Origin: Streptomyces sp. NBC_01016
GTDB lineage: Bacteria > Actinomycetota > Actinomycetes > Streptomycetales > Streptomycetaceae
Direction: 5' to 3'
Assembly (NCBI RefSeq): GCF_026341035.1
Contig: NZ_JAPEOQ010000001.1
Location: 5,394,001 to 5,458,000, forward strand
Length of the DNA stretch: 64,000 nt
The position numbers were made by a program, and so were the translations under genes. The notes under the pieces were generated by a model. It worked only from the letters and a program-made list of their open reading frames with translations. It did no database searches and was not told where the DNA came from. Shown in pieces: positions 35,311-44,531 of this stretch (within the stretch, counting starts at the first letter, position 1; each line of letters begins with the position of its first letter).

Positions 35311-36390
35311 ATGTCCCAGAAGACGCGCCGGCTCACCGCGGCCCTCGCCGTGACCACCGCCCTCGTCCTCGGCGCCTCCGCCTGCGGCGGCACCACCAAG
35401 TCGGACTCCGACAAGGGCGACGCCAAGTCCGCCGCCGCGGGCAAGGCCGACCCCAACGCGAAGACCAAGAAGGGCCTCACGGTCGCCTTCCTGCCCAAGC
35501 AGGTCAACAACCCGTACTTCACCACCTCCGACAACGGCGGCAAGAAGGCCGTGCAGCAGCTCGGCTCGACGTACAAGGAGGTCGGCACCAGCTCCGGCAC
35601 CGACACCTCCGGACAGGTCTCCTACGTCAACACCCTGACCCAGCAGCAGGCCGATGCCATCGCGGTGTCCGCGCAGGACCCGGGCGCCCTGTGCACCGCG
35701 CTCAAGCAGGCCATGAAGAACGGCGTCAGCATCGTCACGTACGACTCCGACACCAAGGTCGACTGCCGCAACGTGTTCGTCTCCCAGGCCAGCGCCGAGG
35801 ACCTCGGCCGCACCCAGGTCCAGGAGATGGCCAAGCAGATCGGCAACAAGGGCGAGATCGCGATCCTCTCGGCGGCCCAGACGGCCACCAACCAGAACAC
35901 GTGGATCAAGTACATGAAGGACGAGCTGAAGAAGCCCGCCTACAAGGACATCAAGCTCGTCACGACCGCCTACGGGGACGACGACGCGCAGAAGTCGTTC
36001 CAGCAGACCCAGGGCCTCCTCCAGGAGCACCCGAAGCTGAAGGGGATCATCTCCCCGACCACGGTCGGCATCAAGGCGGCCGCACAGTACCTGTCCGGCT
36101 CGAAGTACAAGGGCAAGGTCAAGCTGACCGGCCTCGGCACCCCCAACGACATGCGCGCCTACGTCAAGAACGGCACCGTCGAGGCCTTCGAGCTGTGGGA
36201 CCCGGCGAAGCTCGGCGCGCTCGCCGCGCACACCGCGGTCGCCCTGGAGTCCGGGCAGATCACCGGCAAGGCGGGGGAGAAGTTCAAGGCCGGGGACATG
36301 GGTGAGTACACGATCGAGAAGGACGGCGTCGTCACCCTCGGCAAGCCGACCGTCTTCAACAAGAAGAACATCGACGACTACAAGTTCTGA
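35311..36390 (+). CDS. rhaS: L-rhamnose ABC importer substrate-binding lipoprotein
   Basis: A 359-residue lipoprotein. The signal peptide ends in the lipobox LGASAC with Cys25, followed by a Lys/Asp/Ala linker. The mature domain is a periplasmic-binding-protein type 1 fold (Peripla_BP_4): VAFLPKQVNNPYFTTSDNGG, DAIAVSAQDPGALC and GIISPTTVGIKAAAQYL. This matches the rhamnose-binding RhaS group. It is the fourth gene of the importer operon. Confidence 0.92.
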   Translation: MSQKTRRLTAALAVTTALVLGASACGGTTKSDSDKGDAKSAAAGKADPNAKTKKGLTVAFLPKQVNNPYFTTSDNGGKKAVQQLGSTYKEVGTSSGTDTSGQVSYVNTLTQQQADAIAVSAQDPGALCTALKQAMKNGVSIVTYDSDTKVDCRNVFVSQASAEDLGRTQVQEMAKQIGNKGEIAILSAAQTATNQNTWIKYMKDELKKPAYKDIKLVTTAYGDDDAQKSFQQTQGLLQEHPKLKGIISPTTVGIKAAAQYLSGSKYKGKVKLTGLGTPNDMRAYVKNGTVEAFELWDPAKLGALAAHTAVALESGQITGKAGEKFKAGDMGEYTIEKDGVVTLGKPTVFNKKNIDDYKF

Positions 36391-36404
36391 GCGGGGCAAG
36401 GGAC

Positions 36405-36734
36405 ATGAGTGACATGCAACGGGTCTGCTTCCTGCTCAAGGTCAAGGCCGACCGCATCGACGAGTACCGCGCCCGACACGCGGACGTGTGGCAGGAGATG
36501 CGCGAGGCCCTGACCGCCACCGGCTGGCACAACTACTCGCTCTTCCTGCGCGAGGACGGACTGCTCGTCGGCTACCTGGAGACCGAGGACTTCGACAAGG
36601 CGCGCGCCGCGATGGACGCCACCGACGTGAACGCCCGGTGGCAGGCCGAAATGGGAGAGTTCTTCGAGGCGTTGGACGGGCAGGCGCCCGACGCCGCGAT
36701 GCGCCCGCTCACCGAGGTCTTCCACCTTGCGTGA
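36405..36734 (+). CDS. rhaM: L-rhamnose mutarotase
   Basis: A 109-residue dimeric alpha/beta protein of the RhaM family, which interconverts alpha and beta anomers of L-rhamnose so that the isomerase gets its preferred form. Conserved features are the opening MQRVCFLLKVKADRIDEYRARH, the central HNYSLFLREDGLLVGYLE and the DVNARWQAEMGEF region. It lies 14 bp after the binding-protein stop, with a GGGCAAGGGA ribosome site. The end overlaps the LacI gene start. Confidence 0.94.
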   Translation: MSDMQRVCFLLKVKADRIDEYRARHADVWQEMREALTATGWHNYSLFLREDGLLVGYLETEDFDKARAAMDATDVNARWQAEMGEFFEALDGQAPDAAMRPLTEVFHLA

Positions 36735-37764
36735 ACGCGCCCCGGGCCGGGCGACGGTCGGCATCAAGGACGTCGCCCGGGAGGCGGCGGTCTCCGTCGG
36801 CACCGTCTCCAACGTCCTGAACCAGCCCGACCGGGTCTCCGGGCCCACCCGCCGCCACGTTCAGCAGGTCATCGCCCGGCTCGGCTACGTACGCAGCGAG
36901 TACGCCCGCCAACTGCGGGCCGGGCACAGCCGGATCGTGTCGCTGCTCGTCCTCGACATGGGCAACCCGTTCTTCGTGGACCTCGCGCGCGGCGCCGAAC
37001 GTGCCGCGCGCGAGGCGGGGCTCGGGGTGATGGTGTGCAACAGCGCGCAGAGCCCGGCCGTGGAGGCCGAGTACCTGTCGATGTTCGCCGAACAGCGGGT
37101 CCGCGGCGCCCTCATCACCCCGGCCGACCCCAGCGGCGCCACGCTCCGCGACTTCCGCCGCCACGGCATCCCGTACGTCGTCGTGGACCGCGTCGCCGGC
37201 GACGAACCGGGCTGCTCGGTGGCGGTCGACGACGTGGCGGGCGGCGCGCTCGCCCTCCGCCACCTCGTCGACGCGGGCCACCGCTCCATCGCCTACGTCA
37301 GCGGACCGCCCCAGCTCAAACAGGTCCAGGACCGCCGCGAGGGCGCCCACAAGGCCCTCGCCGAAGCGGGCCTCCCCGCCACCCACCTCTACGAACTCCC
37401 CACGGACCGCCTCGACGTGGCAGCGGGCCGCGACGCGGGCGCCCGCCTCCTCGGCCTCGCCCACCGCCCCACAGCCGTCTTCTGCGCCAACGACCTCCTC
37501 GCCCTCGGCGTCCTCCAATCCCTGTACGCGGCCGGGGTCCGGGTCCCCGACGACATGTCACTGATCGGATACGACGACATCGAATTCGCCTCGGCGGCGA
37601 CGGTCCCCCTCACCTCGGTCCGCCAGCCCGCCGTCACCCTCGGCGCGACGGCGGCGCGGCTGCTCCTGGAGGAGACGGGGGAACAGGCACCCGTCCATCG
37701 GCATCAACACGTCGTGCTGAAGCCGGAGTTGGTCGTACGGGGGTCCTGCAAGGTGCCGCGCTGA
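36727..37764 (+). CDS. LacI family regulator of rhamnose genes (copy 1)
   Basis: A 345-residue repressor. The helix-turn-helix VGIKDVAREAAVSVGTVSNVLN is followed by a hinge with QLRAG and a sugar-binding domain (LLVLDMGNPFFVDLARGAERAARE). It starts with TTG inside the end of the mutarotase gene. It is about two-thirds or more identical to the LacI protein at 47894 (copy 2), with the same recognition helix, so both probably bind TGAAWCGWTTCA and respond to rhamnose or a pathway intermediate. It closes the importer operon. Confidence 0.9.
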   Translation: MRERAPGRATVGIKDVAREAAVSVGTVSNVLNQPDRVSGPTRRHVQQVIARLGYVRSEYARQLRAGHSRIVSLLVLDMGNPFFVDLARGAERAAREAGLGVMVCNSAQSPAVEAEYLSMFAEQRVRGALITPADPSGATLRDFRRHGIPYVVVDRVAGDEPGCSVAVDDVAGGALALRHLVDAGHRSIAYVSGPPQLKQVQDRREGAHKALAEAGLPATHLYELPTDRLDVAAGRDAGARLLGLAHRPTAVFCANDLLALGVLQSLYAAGVRVPDDMSLIGYDDIEFASAATVPLTSVRQPAVTLGATAARLLLEETGEQAPVHRHQHVVLKPELVVRGSCKVPR

Positions 37765-37792
37765 TGGGGGCTGCCGGACCCGCACCTCGCGG

Positions 37793-38599
37793 TCAGGAGT
37801 GCCCCAGCGCCCACTCGAGGGCGTGGTCGGCGATCTCCTCCCAGCCGTCCTGCGCCGGCATCAGGTGGGAGCGGCCCGGGTACTCGATGATCTCGGTCAG
37901 GGCCCCCGACTTGTAGTGCTTGGCGTTGGAGCGCTGGATCTTCGGCGGCATCAGGTGGTCGGTCTCGCCGGAGATGAACAGCAGGGGCGCGCGCTTGTCG
38001 TTGTGGTAGTCGACGTACGAGTCGGCGTGGCCGGGGTGGATGTTGGCCAGCGCGCTGCCCCAGAACACATGGCCGGAGGCGGGGATGTGGTAGCGCTCGT
38101 ACGCCGCCCGCGCCTGGTCCTCGGGGAAGGTGTTGGTGAAGGCGTAGCGCCACTGGTCGTAGGTGAAACCGACGGCCTTGTGGCGGTTGGCGGGGTTCTT
38201 GAGCACCGGGAACGTTGCCTTGGCCTGCGCCAGGGGGATGACCGCGACGCCCTCGGTGGGGGCGGAGTTCATCGCGACGCCGCAGGCGCCGTAGCCGTGG
38301 TCAAGCAGGATCTGGGTGAACACCCCGCCCGCCGAATGCCCCATGAGGATCGGCCGGGTGTCGAGGCCGTCGATCAGCTTCTCCAGCGACGAGATGATCG
38401 CGGGGACGGAGAGCTGCTCGATGGGGGCCGGGTCGGCGTTGAGGGCCTCCACCTCCACCTCGAAGCCCGGGTAGCCGGGTGCGAGGACCCGAAAGCCCTT
38501 GGTCTGGTAGTGGGTGATCCAGTGTTCCCAGCTGCGGGGTGTGACCCAGAAGCCGTGGATGAGGACGATCGTGTCGGGTTTCACGGGTGGACCCTTCAA
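37793..38599 (-). CDS. Alpha/beta hydrolase
   Basis: A 268-residue soluble hydrolase. The oxyanion loop is LIHGFWVTPRSWEHW, the nucleophile elbow is MGHSAGG with Ser89, the acid is probably the Asp of SGETDHLMPP and the base the His of GRSHLMPAQDGW. The substrate is unknown. The start overlaps the stop of the Tat-type hydrolase upstream by four bases. It is the last of three hydrolase genes in a row, convergent with the LacI gene. Confidence 0.87.
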   Translation of the reverse strand: MKGPPVKPDTIVLIHGFWVTPRSWEHWITHYQTKGFRVLAPGYPGFEVEVEALNADPAPIEQLSVPAIISSLEKLIDGLDTRPILMGHSAGGVFTQILLDHGYGACGVAMNSAPTEGVAVIPLAQAKATFPVLKNPANRHKAVGFTYDQWRYAFTNTFPEDQARAAYERYHIPASGHVFWGSALANIHPGHADSYVDYHNDKRAPLLFISGETDHLMPPKIQRSNAKHYKSGALTEIIEYPGRSHLMPAQDGWEEIADHALEWALGHS

Positions 38600-39426
38600 C
38601 GGGTGGCTAGGTAGGCGGACTTGATGACGTCGGCGGCGGCCTGCGGGTGGGAGATCATGACGACGTGCGAGGAGCGGATCTCGGTCACCTTGCTGCCGGC
38701 GCGCTTGGCCATGAACCGCTGGACGGCGGGCGGGATGACCTTGTCCTGGGTCGGGATCAGGTACCAGGAAGGGATGGTTCTCCAGGCGGGCGCGCCGCTC
38801 GGGCCGCTCAGCCCTTCGACCGAACCGGGGCGCTGGGTGACCGCCATGAGACGTGTCTCGGCAGCGGGGAGATCGGCCGCGAACACCGCATGGAACTTCT
38901 CGGCCGCGATGTAGCCGTCGGTGCCCTCGCCGTCGCCGGGCAGCGGATAGGGGCGCGGCACGAGCGCGGCCCCCAGTTCGCTGCCGGGGAACTGCTGCGC
39001 CAGTTGCAGCGCGCTCTCGCCCTCGTCGGGCGCGAACGCCCCCAGGTACACCAGGGCCTTGACGTTCGCGTGCCCGCGGGCGGCGTTGGTGATGACGATG
39101 CCGCCGTAGGAGTGGGCGGCCAGGATCACCGGTCCCGTGAGGGTGTCCAGCACGCTGGAGATGTACGCGGCGTCGCCCGCGGTGTCCCGCAGCGGGTTCG
39201 CCGGCGCGATCACCGGGAAGCCGCTCTTGTGTAGCAGTCCGATGGTGGCGTTGAAGCCGGAGGCGTCGGCGAACGCGCCGTGCACGAGGACGACCGTCGG
39301 TTTGGTGCCGGCGGCCTTTCCGGCGGACGTGGCCGATGCGGTGCCGGCGGCGCCGACGAGGCTCGCGGCGCCGGCCGCGAGCGCGCCGCCGAGGATACGG
39401 CGGCGCGGAGGATGACCGGGGTTCAT
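38596..39426 (-). CDS. Secreted alpha/beta hydrolase with Tat signal
   Basis: A 276-residue hydrolase. The N terminus MNPGHPPRRRILGGALAAG is a twin-arginine signal followed by an Ala-rich cleavage region, so the enzyme is exported folded. The hydrolase domain has VLVHGAFADASGF, nucleophile elbow AAHSYGG with Ser106 and a C-terminal SSHVVMISHPQAAADVI carrying the His. It resembles salicylate-esterase/EstC-like enzymes. AAGGAG precedes ATG 39426. It is probably co-transcribed with its two neighbours. Confidence 0.88.
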   Translation of the reverse strand: MNPGHPPRRRILGGALAAGAASLVGAAGTASATSAGKAAGTKPTVVLVHGAFADASGFNATIGLLHKSGFPVIAPANPLRDTAGDAAYISSVLDTLTGPVILAAHSYGGIVITNAARGHANVKALVYLGAFAPDEGESALQLAQQFPGSELGAALVPRPYPLPGDGEGTDGYIAAEKFHAVFAADLPAAETRLMAVTQRPGSVEGLSGPSGAPAWRTIPSWYLIPTQDKVIPPAVQRFMAKRAGSKVTEIRSSHVVMISHPQAAADVIKSAYLATR

Positions 39427-39514
39427 GGGTGACTCCTTCTGAAGCGGGCAGGCAGGGAAGGGGCGTGCAGAAACCATGTGCCGGGCTCGGTGCGGCGGCG
39501 GCTCGGGAGCCGCT

Positions 39515-40339
39515 TCAGGAGTTGAGGAACTCCAGCAGATCCGCGCCGAGTTGGTCCTTGTGCGTGTCGGTGATGCCGTGCGGAGCGCCCGGGTAGACCT
39601 TCAGCGTCGCGTTCTTGATGCGGGCGGCCGACGCCTTGCCGCCGACCTCGAAGGGCACGACCTGGTCGTCGTCGCCGTGGATGACCAGCGTGGGCACGTC
39701 GATGGCGTCCAGGTCGGCGCGGAAGTCGGTCGCGGAGAACGCCGCGATGCACTCGTAGGCGCTCCGGTGCCCGGCCTGCAGACCCTGGCGCCAGAACGCC
39801 TCCCGGATGCCCTGGGAGACATCGGCGCCGGGCCGGTTGTTGCCGAAGAACGGACCGTCGGCCAGGTCGCGGTAGAGCTGCGAGCGGTCGGCGAGCGAAC
39901 CGGCCCGGATGGCGTCGAAGGTCTCGACGGGGACGCCGCCGGGGTTGTCGGCCGTCTTGAGCATGAATGGCGGCACCGCCGAGACGAGGGCGACCTGGGC
40001 GACGCGGGCGGTGCTGTGGCGGCCGACGTAACGGGCGACCTCGCCACCGCCGGTGGAGAAGCCGACCAGGGTGACATCGCGCAGGTCCAGGGTGTCGATG
40101 AGCGTGGCCAGGTCGTCGGCGTAGGTGTTCATCTCGTTACCGCTCCACGTCTGGGTGGAGCGGCCGTGGCCGCGCCTGTCGTGGGCGATGACGCGGTAGC
40201 CGTGGGTGGCCAGGAACAGCTGCTGGGCCTCCCAGCTGTCGGAGCTCAGGGGCCAGCCGTGGCTGAGGACGACGGGGCGGCCCGTACCCCAGTCTTTGTA
40301 GTAGATCTGCGCACCGTCGGATGTGGTGACGTAGGGCAT
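39515..40339 (-). CDS. Alpha/beta hydrolase, non-heme chloroperoxidase/perhydrolase type
   Basis: A 274-residue protein close in layout to bacterial cofactor-free haloperoxidases. It has VLSHGWPLSSDSWE, IAHDRRGHGRSTQTW, the elbow GFSTGGGEVARYVGRH with Ser95, LVIHGDDDQVVPFE with the acid Asp and YPGAPHGITDTHKDQ with the His. Such enzymes hydrolyse esters and form peracids in vitro; the natural substrate is unknown. It lies downstream of the LAL regulator on the same strand and upstream of two other hydrolases. Confidence 0.9.
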   Translation of the reverse strand: MPYVTTSDGAQIYYKDWGTGRPVVLSHGWPLSSDSWEAQQLFLATHGYRVIAHDRRGHGRSTQTWSGNEMNTYADDLATLIDTLDLRDVTLVGFSTGGGEVARYVGRHSTARVAQVALVSAVPPFMLKTADNPGGVPVETFDAIRAGSLADRSQLYRDLADGPFFGNNRPGADVSQGIREAFWRQGLQAGHRSAYECIAAFSATDFRADLDAIDVPTLVIHGDDDQVVPFEVGGKASAARIKNATLKVYPGAPHGITDTHKDQLGADLLEFLNS

Positions 40340-40435
40340 GAACTGCTCCCGACCGAGGAGGGGTTGGCTGCGACGCTTCGATGGTTCGCCGGTCCGGGCG
40401 GTCGCCGCATCACGTGCGCCGCGTAGTGGGCGCGG

Positions 40436-43180
40436 TCACGCGCGTAGGGCCTCGGCGAGCCGACGCCGGGAGGGCACGTCCAACTTCCGGAACACCTTGC
40501 GCAGGTGGTAGTCGACCGTGCTGGCGCTGATGATCATCTGGGTGGCGATCTCGGCGTTGGTCGCGCCCTGCGCCGCCAGGTGGGCGATCTTCAACTCCTG
40601 GGAGGTCAGAGGCTCCCGTGCCCCTTCGGGAACCTTGGTCAAGTGCGCGCCGGTGGCGGCCAGTTCGCGTGCGGCACGCTGTGCGAAGGCGCCCGCGTCC
40701 ATGGTGCGGAACATGGTCAGGGCGGTCCGCAGCGGCGCCCGTGCGTCCCTGCGGCGCCTTCGCCGGCGCAGCCATTCGCCGTACAACAGGTGGGCGACGG
40801 CCAGATCGGCCTCGGCGCTCGTCCGGGACAGCAGGTCGACGGCCCCGCGGTACAGCGGCTCGGCGTCCCCCGCCCCGGCGAGCAGGGCCCGGGAGCGCGC
40901 CAGCAGCCCCAGCGCCCACGGCGTGCCCGCGGCTGTGGCCCGGCCGGCCAGGATGCGCAGGGCCGCGGTCGCCAGCGTGCGGTCCCCAGAGCGCACGCCC
41001 ACCTCGACGACCGCCGGCAGGTGCCGGGAGTGCAGCCCGAGCGCATCGGGCCGGACGAGTTCTTCTGCCACCGGGCGGGCCGTGGCGTAGTCCCCGCTTC
41101 CCAGCGCGAGGATCAGTACACCGCCGTGCGCGAGGGACTCCAGCGCTCCGTCGCCGCGCGTGCGGGCGTCCTCAAAGGCCCGGTGCAGTGCTTCTCGCGG
41201 GCCGTTGTCGGCGGCACGCCAGGCCAGCAACTCGGCATTCCGACGGTGCTGTGGCTCGGCGGCGGGTCTGCCCATCGCCGCCCGGAGTTGGCGGCCGTCG
41301 GCCTCCAGTGCCTCGGCGGCCGCCAGATGTCCCAGCGTGGTCTCGGCCGTGGCGGAGCAGGAGAGGATCGCGTCGAGGTGTCCCAGGGCGCCGCGCCGCC
41401 GGGCGATGCCATCGGCGCGCTCCAACAGGGCGGTACGGGCGTCGTGGTCCCACAACAGGGTGGAGAACCAGGCGCCGAGCCCGTAGCCGCCCAGCACCAC
41501 GTCGTCCGGAGTGTCCGGTGCGAGCAGCGACGTCAGAGCCTTGCGCAGCTGGGGAACGGCCTGTTCGTAGCTGTCACCGGCCAGGACGGTGAAGCCGCGC
41601 AGCAGTTCGTCGATGCCCGTCGGCGGCCCGGATGCCGCCAGGGAGTCCACCGCGCGCGCGATCTCGGCCGCCGTCGTGGCGGGGGTGCGTTGCCGTGCGG
41701 TGAACGTCAACTCGGCCGCGTGCAGCAGCGCTTGGCGTGTGCGCCCCGGCTCCTGGGCCCCGAACGCGGACGCGGCGGCGAGGCACAGCGCCGACGCCCG
41801 CGCATGGGCATCGGGCCCGCCCAGGCCGTCGACGACCCCGGCCCGCACCAGAAGCGAGTCGGCTCGCCCCGCCTCGCTCAACAGGCCGACGTCGACCGCC
41901 CCCAGCAGCACGTCGGCCTGCCGTGGCGCTCCGGCGGCGACGGCGGCCTCGGCGGCGGCGAGAAACCGCCCGGCACGGGCGCCGCCGTCCGGCGAGAGCT
42001 CCGCCGCCCGCGTCATGAACGTCACCCGTGCCGCGTGCCCGCCGCGTGTCGCGGCCCGGTCGGCGGCACGCTCCACCTCGTCCGCCACGGCGGCATCACG
42101 GCCGGGCACGGTGGCAGCGAGATGCCACGCGCGCAGATCCCGGTCGTCCGGACGGTCCGTGACATTCGCCAACGCGCGGTGCGCAGCACGCCGTTGCACG
42201 CTCGTGGCACCCCCGTACACGGCCGGGCGCACCAGCGGATGCCGGAACTCCACGGCGGCGCGCAACACCACCATCCCCGCGTCTTCGGCGGGCCCCGACG
42301 CGTCCGCCACGATCCCCAACAGGTGCGCAGCGCGCGCAAGATAGTGAAGGTCACCGCTGGGCTCGGAGGCGGCGAGCACCAGCCACGCGCGCGTGGCGTC
42401 GGGCAGCCCGCGTACCTGCTGCCGGTAGTGCTCCTCCAGCCGGCTCCCCACAGGCAAGGGCTCGGGCAGGGCCAGCGAACCGGCGAGGTGTTCGGCGGAG
42501 AGTTCCCGGCCGAGGTCGCTCAGCGCCCGGGGGTTGCCGCCGGTCGCCGCCACGATGCGGGCCCCGACCACGGGGTCCAGCGGCCCGTCCGCCACGGACC
42601 GCAGCAGCTCCAGCGCATGCGGCTCCGCCAGGCCGGGGACCGGGACGACGGGCAGACCGGGCGGGATGTCGAAACCGGCCCTGGCGGCGAAGACGAAGCC
42701 GACTCCCTCGGCGTGCAGCCGACGGCCCACGAAGGCGAACACCTCCAGGGAGTCCCGGTCGAGCAGGCAGGCGTCGTCGACACAGCACAGCACCGGACGC
42801 AGCTTGGCCTTGTCCGCGAGAAAGGCCAGCAGGGCGAGCCCCACCAGGAACCGGTCCGCCGGAGGCCCGTCGGCCAGCCCGCAGGCGACCTTCAGCGCCT
42901 CCTGCTGGAGCGGCAACAACGCCCCGCCTTCCTTGAGTTCGTCCTGGAACGGGACGAGCAGCCGTTGCAGCGCGGCGAACGCGAACCCTGCCTCCGCCTC
43001 GATTCCCGCCAGCCGCAGCACCCGAAGGTCCGCCGCCTCCGTGACCACGTGGTCGATCAGTGCGCTCTTGCCGATCCCCGCGTCACCTTGCAGGAAGAGG
43101 ACGCCGCTCAGCCCCTGACGCAAGTCCGCGACCAGGAGGTCGAGTTGTCCGCGCTCATCGGACCGGCCGTGGAAGGTCAT
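40436..43180 (-). CDS. LAL-type (large ATP-binding LuxR family) transcriptional regulator
   Basis: A 914-residue regulator. An N-terminal AAA/NB-type ATPase has Walker A GDAGIGKS at residues 32-39 and a Walker B-like VLCCVDDACLLD. A long helical repeat region follows, and a C-terminal LuxR helix-turn-helix LTSQELKIAHLAAQGATNAEIATQMIISAS closes the protein. Start ATG 43180 is chosen because the ATPase domain begins right after it; upstream in-frame sequence overlaps the divergent AraC gene. LAL proteins often activate secondary-metabolite or catabolic genes; here the downstream hydrolase triplet is the nearest candidate target. Confidence 0.9.
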   Translation of the reverse strand: MTFHGRSDERGQLDLLVADLRQGLSGVLFLQGDAGIGKSALIDHVVTEAADLRVLRLAGIEAEAGFAFAALQRLLVPFQDELKEGGALLPLQQEALKVACGLADGPPADRFLVGLALLAFLADKAKLRPVLCCVDDACLLDRDSLEVFAFVGRRLHAEGVGFVFAARAGFDIPPGLPVVPVPGLAEPHALELLRSVADGPLDPVVGARIVAATGGNPRALSDLGRELSAEHLAGSLALPEPLPVGSRLEEHYRQQVRGLPDATRAWLVLAASEPSGDLHYLARAAHLLGIVADASGPAEDAGMVVLRAAVEFRHPLVRPAVYGGATSVQRRAAHRALANVTDRPDDRDLRAWHLAATVPGRDAAVADEVERAADRAATRGGHAARVTFMTRAAELSPDGGARAGRFLAAAEAAVAAGAPRQADVLLGAVDVGLLSEAGRADSLLVRAGVVDGLGGPDAHARASALCLAAASAFGAQEPGRTRQALLHAAELTFTARQRTPATTAAEIARAVDSLAASGPPTGIDELLRGFTVLAGDSYEQAVPQLRKALTSLLAPDTPDDVVLGGYGLGAWFSTLLWDHDARTALLERADGIARRRGALGHLDAILSCSATAETTLGHLAAAEALEADGRQLRAAMGRPAAEPQHRRNAELLAWRAADNGPREALHRAFEDARTRGDGALESLAHGGVLILALGSGDYATARPVAEELVRPDALGLHSRHLPAVVEVGVRSGDRTLATAALRILAGRATAAGTPWALGLLARSRALLAGAGDAEPLYRGAVDLLSRTSAEADLAVAHLLYGEWLRRRRRRRDARAPLRTALTMFRTMDAGAFAQRAARELAATGAHLTKVPEGAREPLTSQELKIAHLAAQGATNAEIATQMIISASTVDYHLRKVFRKLDVPSRRRLAEALRA

Positions 43181-43453
43181 ACCCAGCACCTCTCGCCGCA
43201 CCCCGTAGTTGTGAAGGACTTGTGCGCGAGCGTGGCACGGGTGTCGTCCGTCGGCTTGCCCCTGCCTGCCGGCGCCTGTTCCCTCCGTGCCACGACCCTG
43301 GCCGCACGCGACCTCCGCACCTGGCGCACCGTGCGCCACAGGAGGCGTGAGCGCAGGCCTGTGCTGCGTACATTCACCTTTGCCCGGCAAGACGCACGCG
43401 GCGGACACTGGCGCCTCGGGCGGCGACGGGCCGCTGCCGGAAGGGGAGGCGTT

Positions 43454-44416
43454 GTGCTCGTCCTCGACACAAGCGACCTTCCGGTCGGCGACCGGATCGC
43501 GGCCTTCGAAGCGGTGGCCGCCGGTGCGGGCGGTGTCTCCTCCGTTCAGGGGGAGGAGCCCGAGGGAACGGTCTGGCAACGCCTCGAACTCTGGCCCCTC
43601 GGGCCACTGACGCTCTTCCACACCCAGGGCACCGGGATGCGCGTCTCCCGCTCACCCCGGCAGGCGCGACGCGATGCTCTGGACACTGTCGCGATCAACA
43701 TTCATCGCCAGGGAACCGGCGGCTTCTCCTGGACCGACCATCACCAGCGCATCGGCCCGAACAGCGCGACCCTGCAACACATGCCAGCCGGGTACGAGTA
43801 CTGGTGGTCGGGCCTCGGCAGCACGCTTGCCCTGATGTTCGACACCGAACGCTTGGGGCTGCCCGAAGAGGCGATCCGCGCCGCGATCCCGACGCTCGAA
43901 CACAGCCCCGTGGGCCAGTTGTTGATCAACCACGTGCACGGCCTGCACGGCATCGCCGACCGCGTCGCCACGGGCCCCGAAGCCGACGCCCTGGCCTCGG
44001 CCACCCTGGAACTCGTCCGGGCCTGGGTGGTGTCCGTCGCGGGCGACGACGCCACCCGCCGCGCCGTCGCCACGGAAACCCTCCTGACCCGGGTCCTGGC
44101 CTACGCCCGCGTCCATCTGAGGGAGCCCGATCTCACCCCGCAACGGATCGCGTGGGCGCACAACACGTCCGTGCGGACGCTGTACCGACTGTGCGCGGAC
44201 GGCGGGCTCAGTCTCGAGAAGTGGATCGTCCGCCGCCGGCTCGAGGGCGCCCGCAGTGACCTCGCGGCGCCCTCGCATGCGCACCGCACGATCGAGGCGG
44301 TCGCCCGGAGTTGGGGCTTCGGCAATCCCGCCTTCTTCTCGCGCCGCTTCCGCGAGGCCTACGGCACCACTCCCGGCGAATGGCGAAGGCGGTCGCGGCA
44401 GGGCGAGCCCTCCTGA
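43454..44416 (+). CDS. AraC family regulator (cupin-type N-terminal domain)
   Basis: A 320-residue regulator. The first ~180 residues form an AraC_binding_2-like domain (VAINIHRQGTGGFSWTD, LQHMPAGYEYWWSG). The last ~100 carry two helix-turn-helix units (LTPQRIAWAHNTSVRTLYRL, then FGNPAFFSRRFREAYGTTPGEWR). It uses a GTG start with GGGGAGG six bases upstream. It is divergent from the LAL regulator with about 270 bp between them, so it may control that gene or itself. It is convergent with the rhamnosidase gene. Confidence 0.9.
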   Translation: MLVLDTSDLPVGDRIAAFEAVAAGAGGVSSVQGEEPEGTVWQRLELWPLGPLTLFHTQGTGMRVSRSPRQARRDALDTVAINIHRQGTGGFSWTDHHQRIGPNSATLQHMPAGYEYWWSGLGSTLALMFDTERLGLPEEAIRAAIPTLEHSPVGQLLINHVHGLHGIADRVATGPEADALASATLELVRAWVVSVAGDDATRRAVATETLLTRVLAYARVHLREPDLTPQRIAWAHNTSVRTLYRLCADGGLSLEKWIVRRRLEGARSDLAAPSHAHRTIEAVARSWGFGNPAFFSRRFREAYGTTPGEWRRRSRQGEPS

Positions 44417-44462
44417 CGTCCTCCACCGAGTGCCCACGGAGGATGAGGAGAGCCCGCCCTCT

Positions 44463-44531
44463 CGCGTCAGCGGACCGAACCCGACCGCGTCAGCGCACCG
44501 AGCCCGATCGCGTCAGCGCACCGAACTCGTC
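44463..44531. repeat. 23-bp tandem repeat, three copies, over the rhamnosidase stop
   Basis: Units at 44463-44485, 44486-44508 and 44509-44531 share CGCGTCAGCGSACCGA. The third copy contains the stop codon and last codons of the alpha-L-rhamnosidase gene; the other two extend beyond it toward the convergent AraC gene. The period is not a multiple of three, so the copies do not encode a protein repeat. Confidence 0.85.

Noticed and set aside
40505..43453. Long plus-strand open frame upstream of and in frame with the AraC gene, antisense to the LAL regulator
   Set aside because: Only the part after GTG 43454 has regulator features and a ribosome site; the rest is a shadow of the LAL gene.
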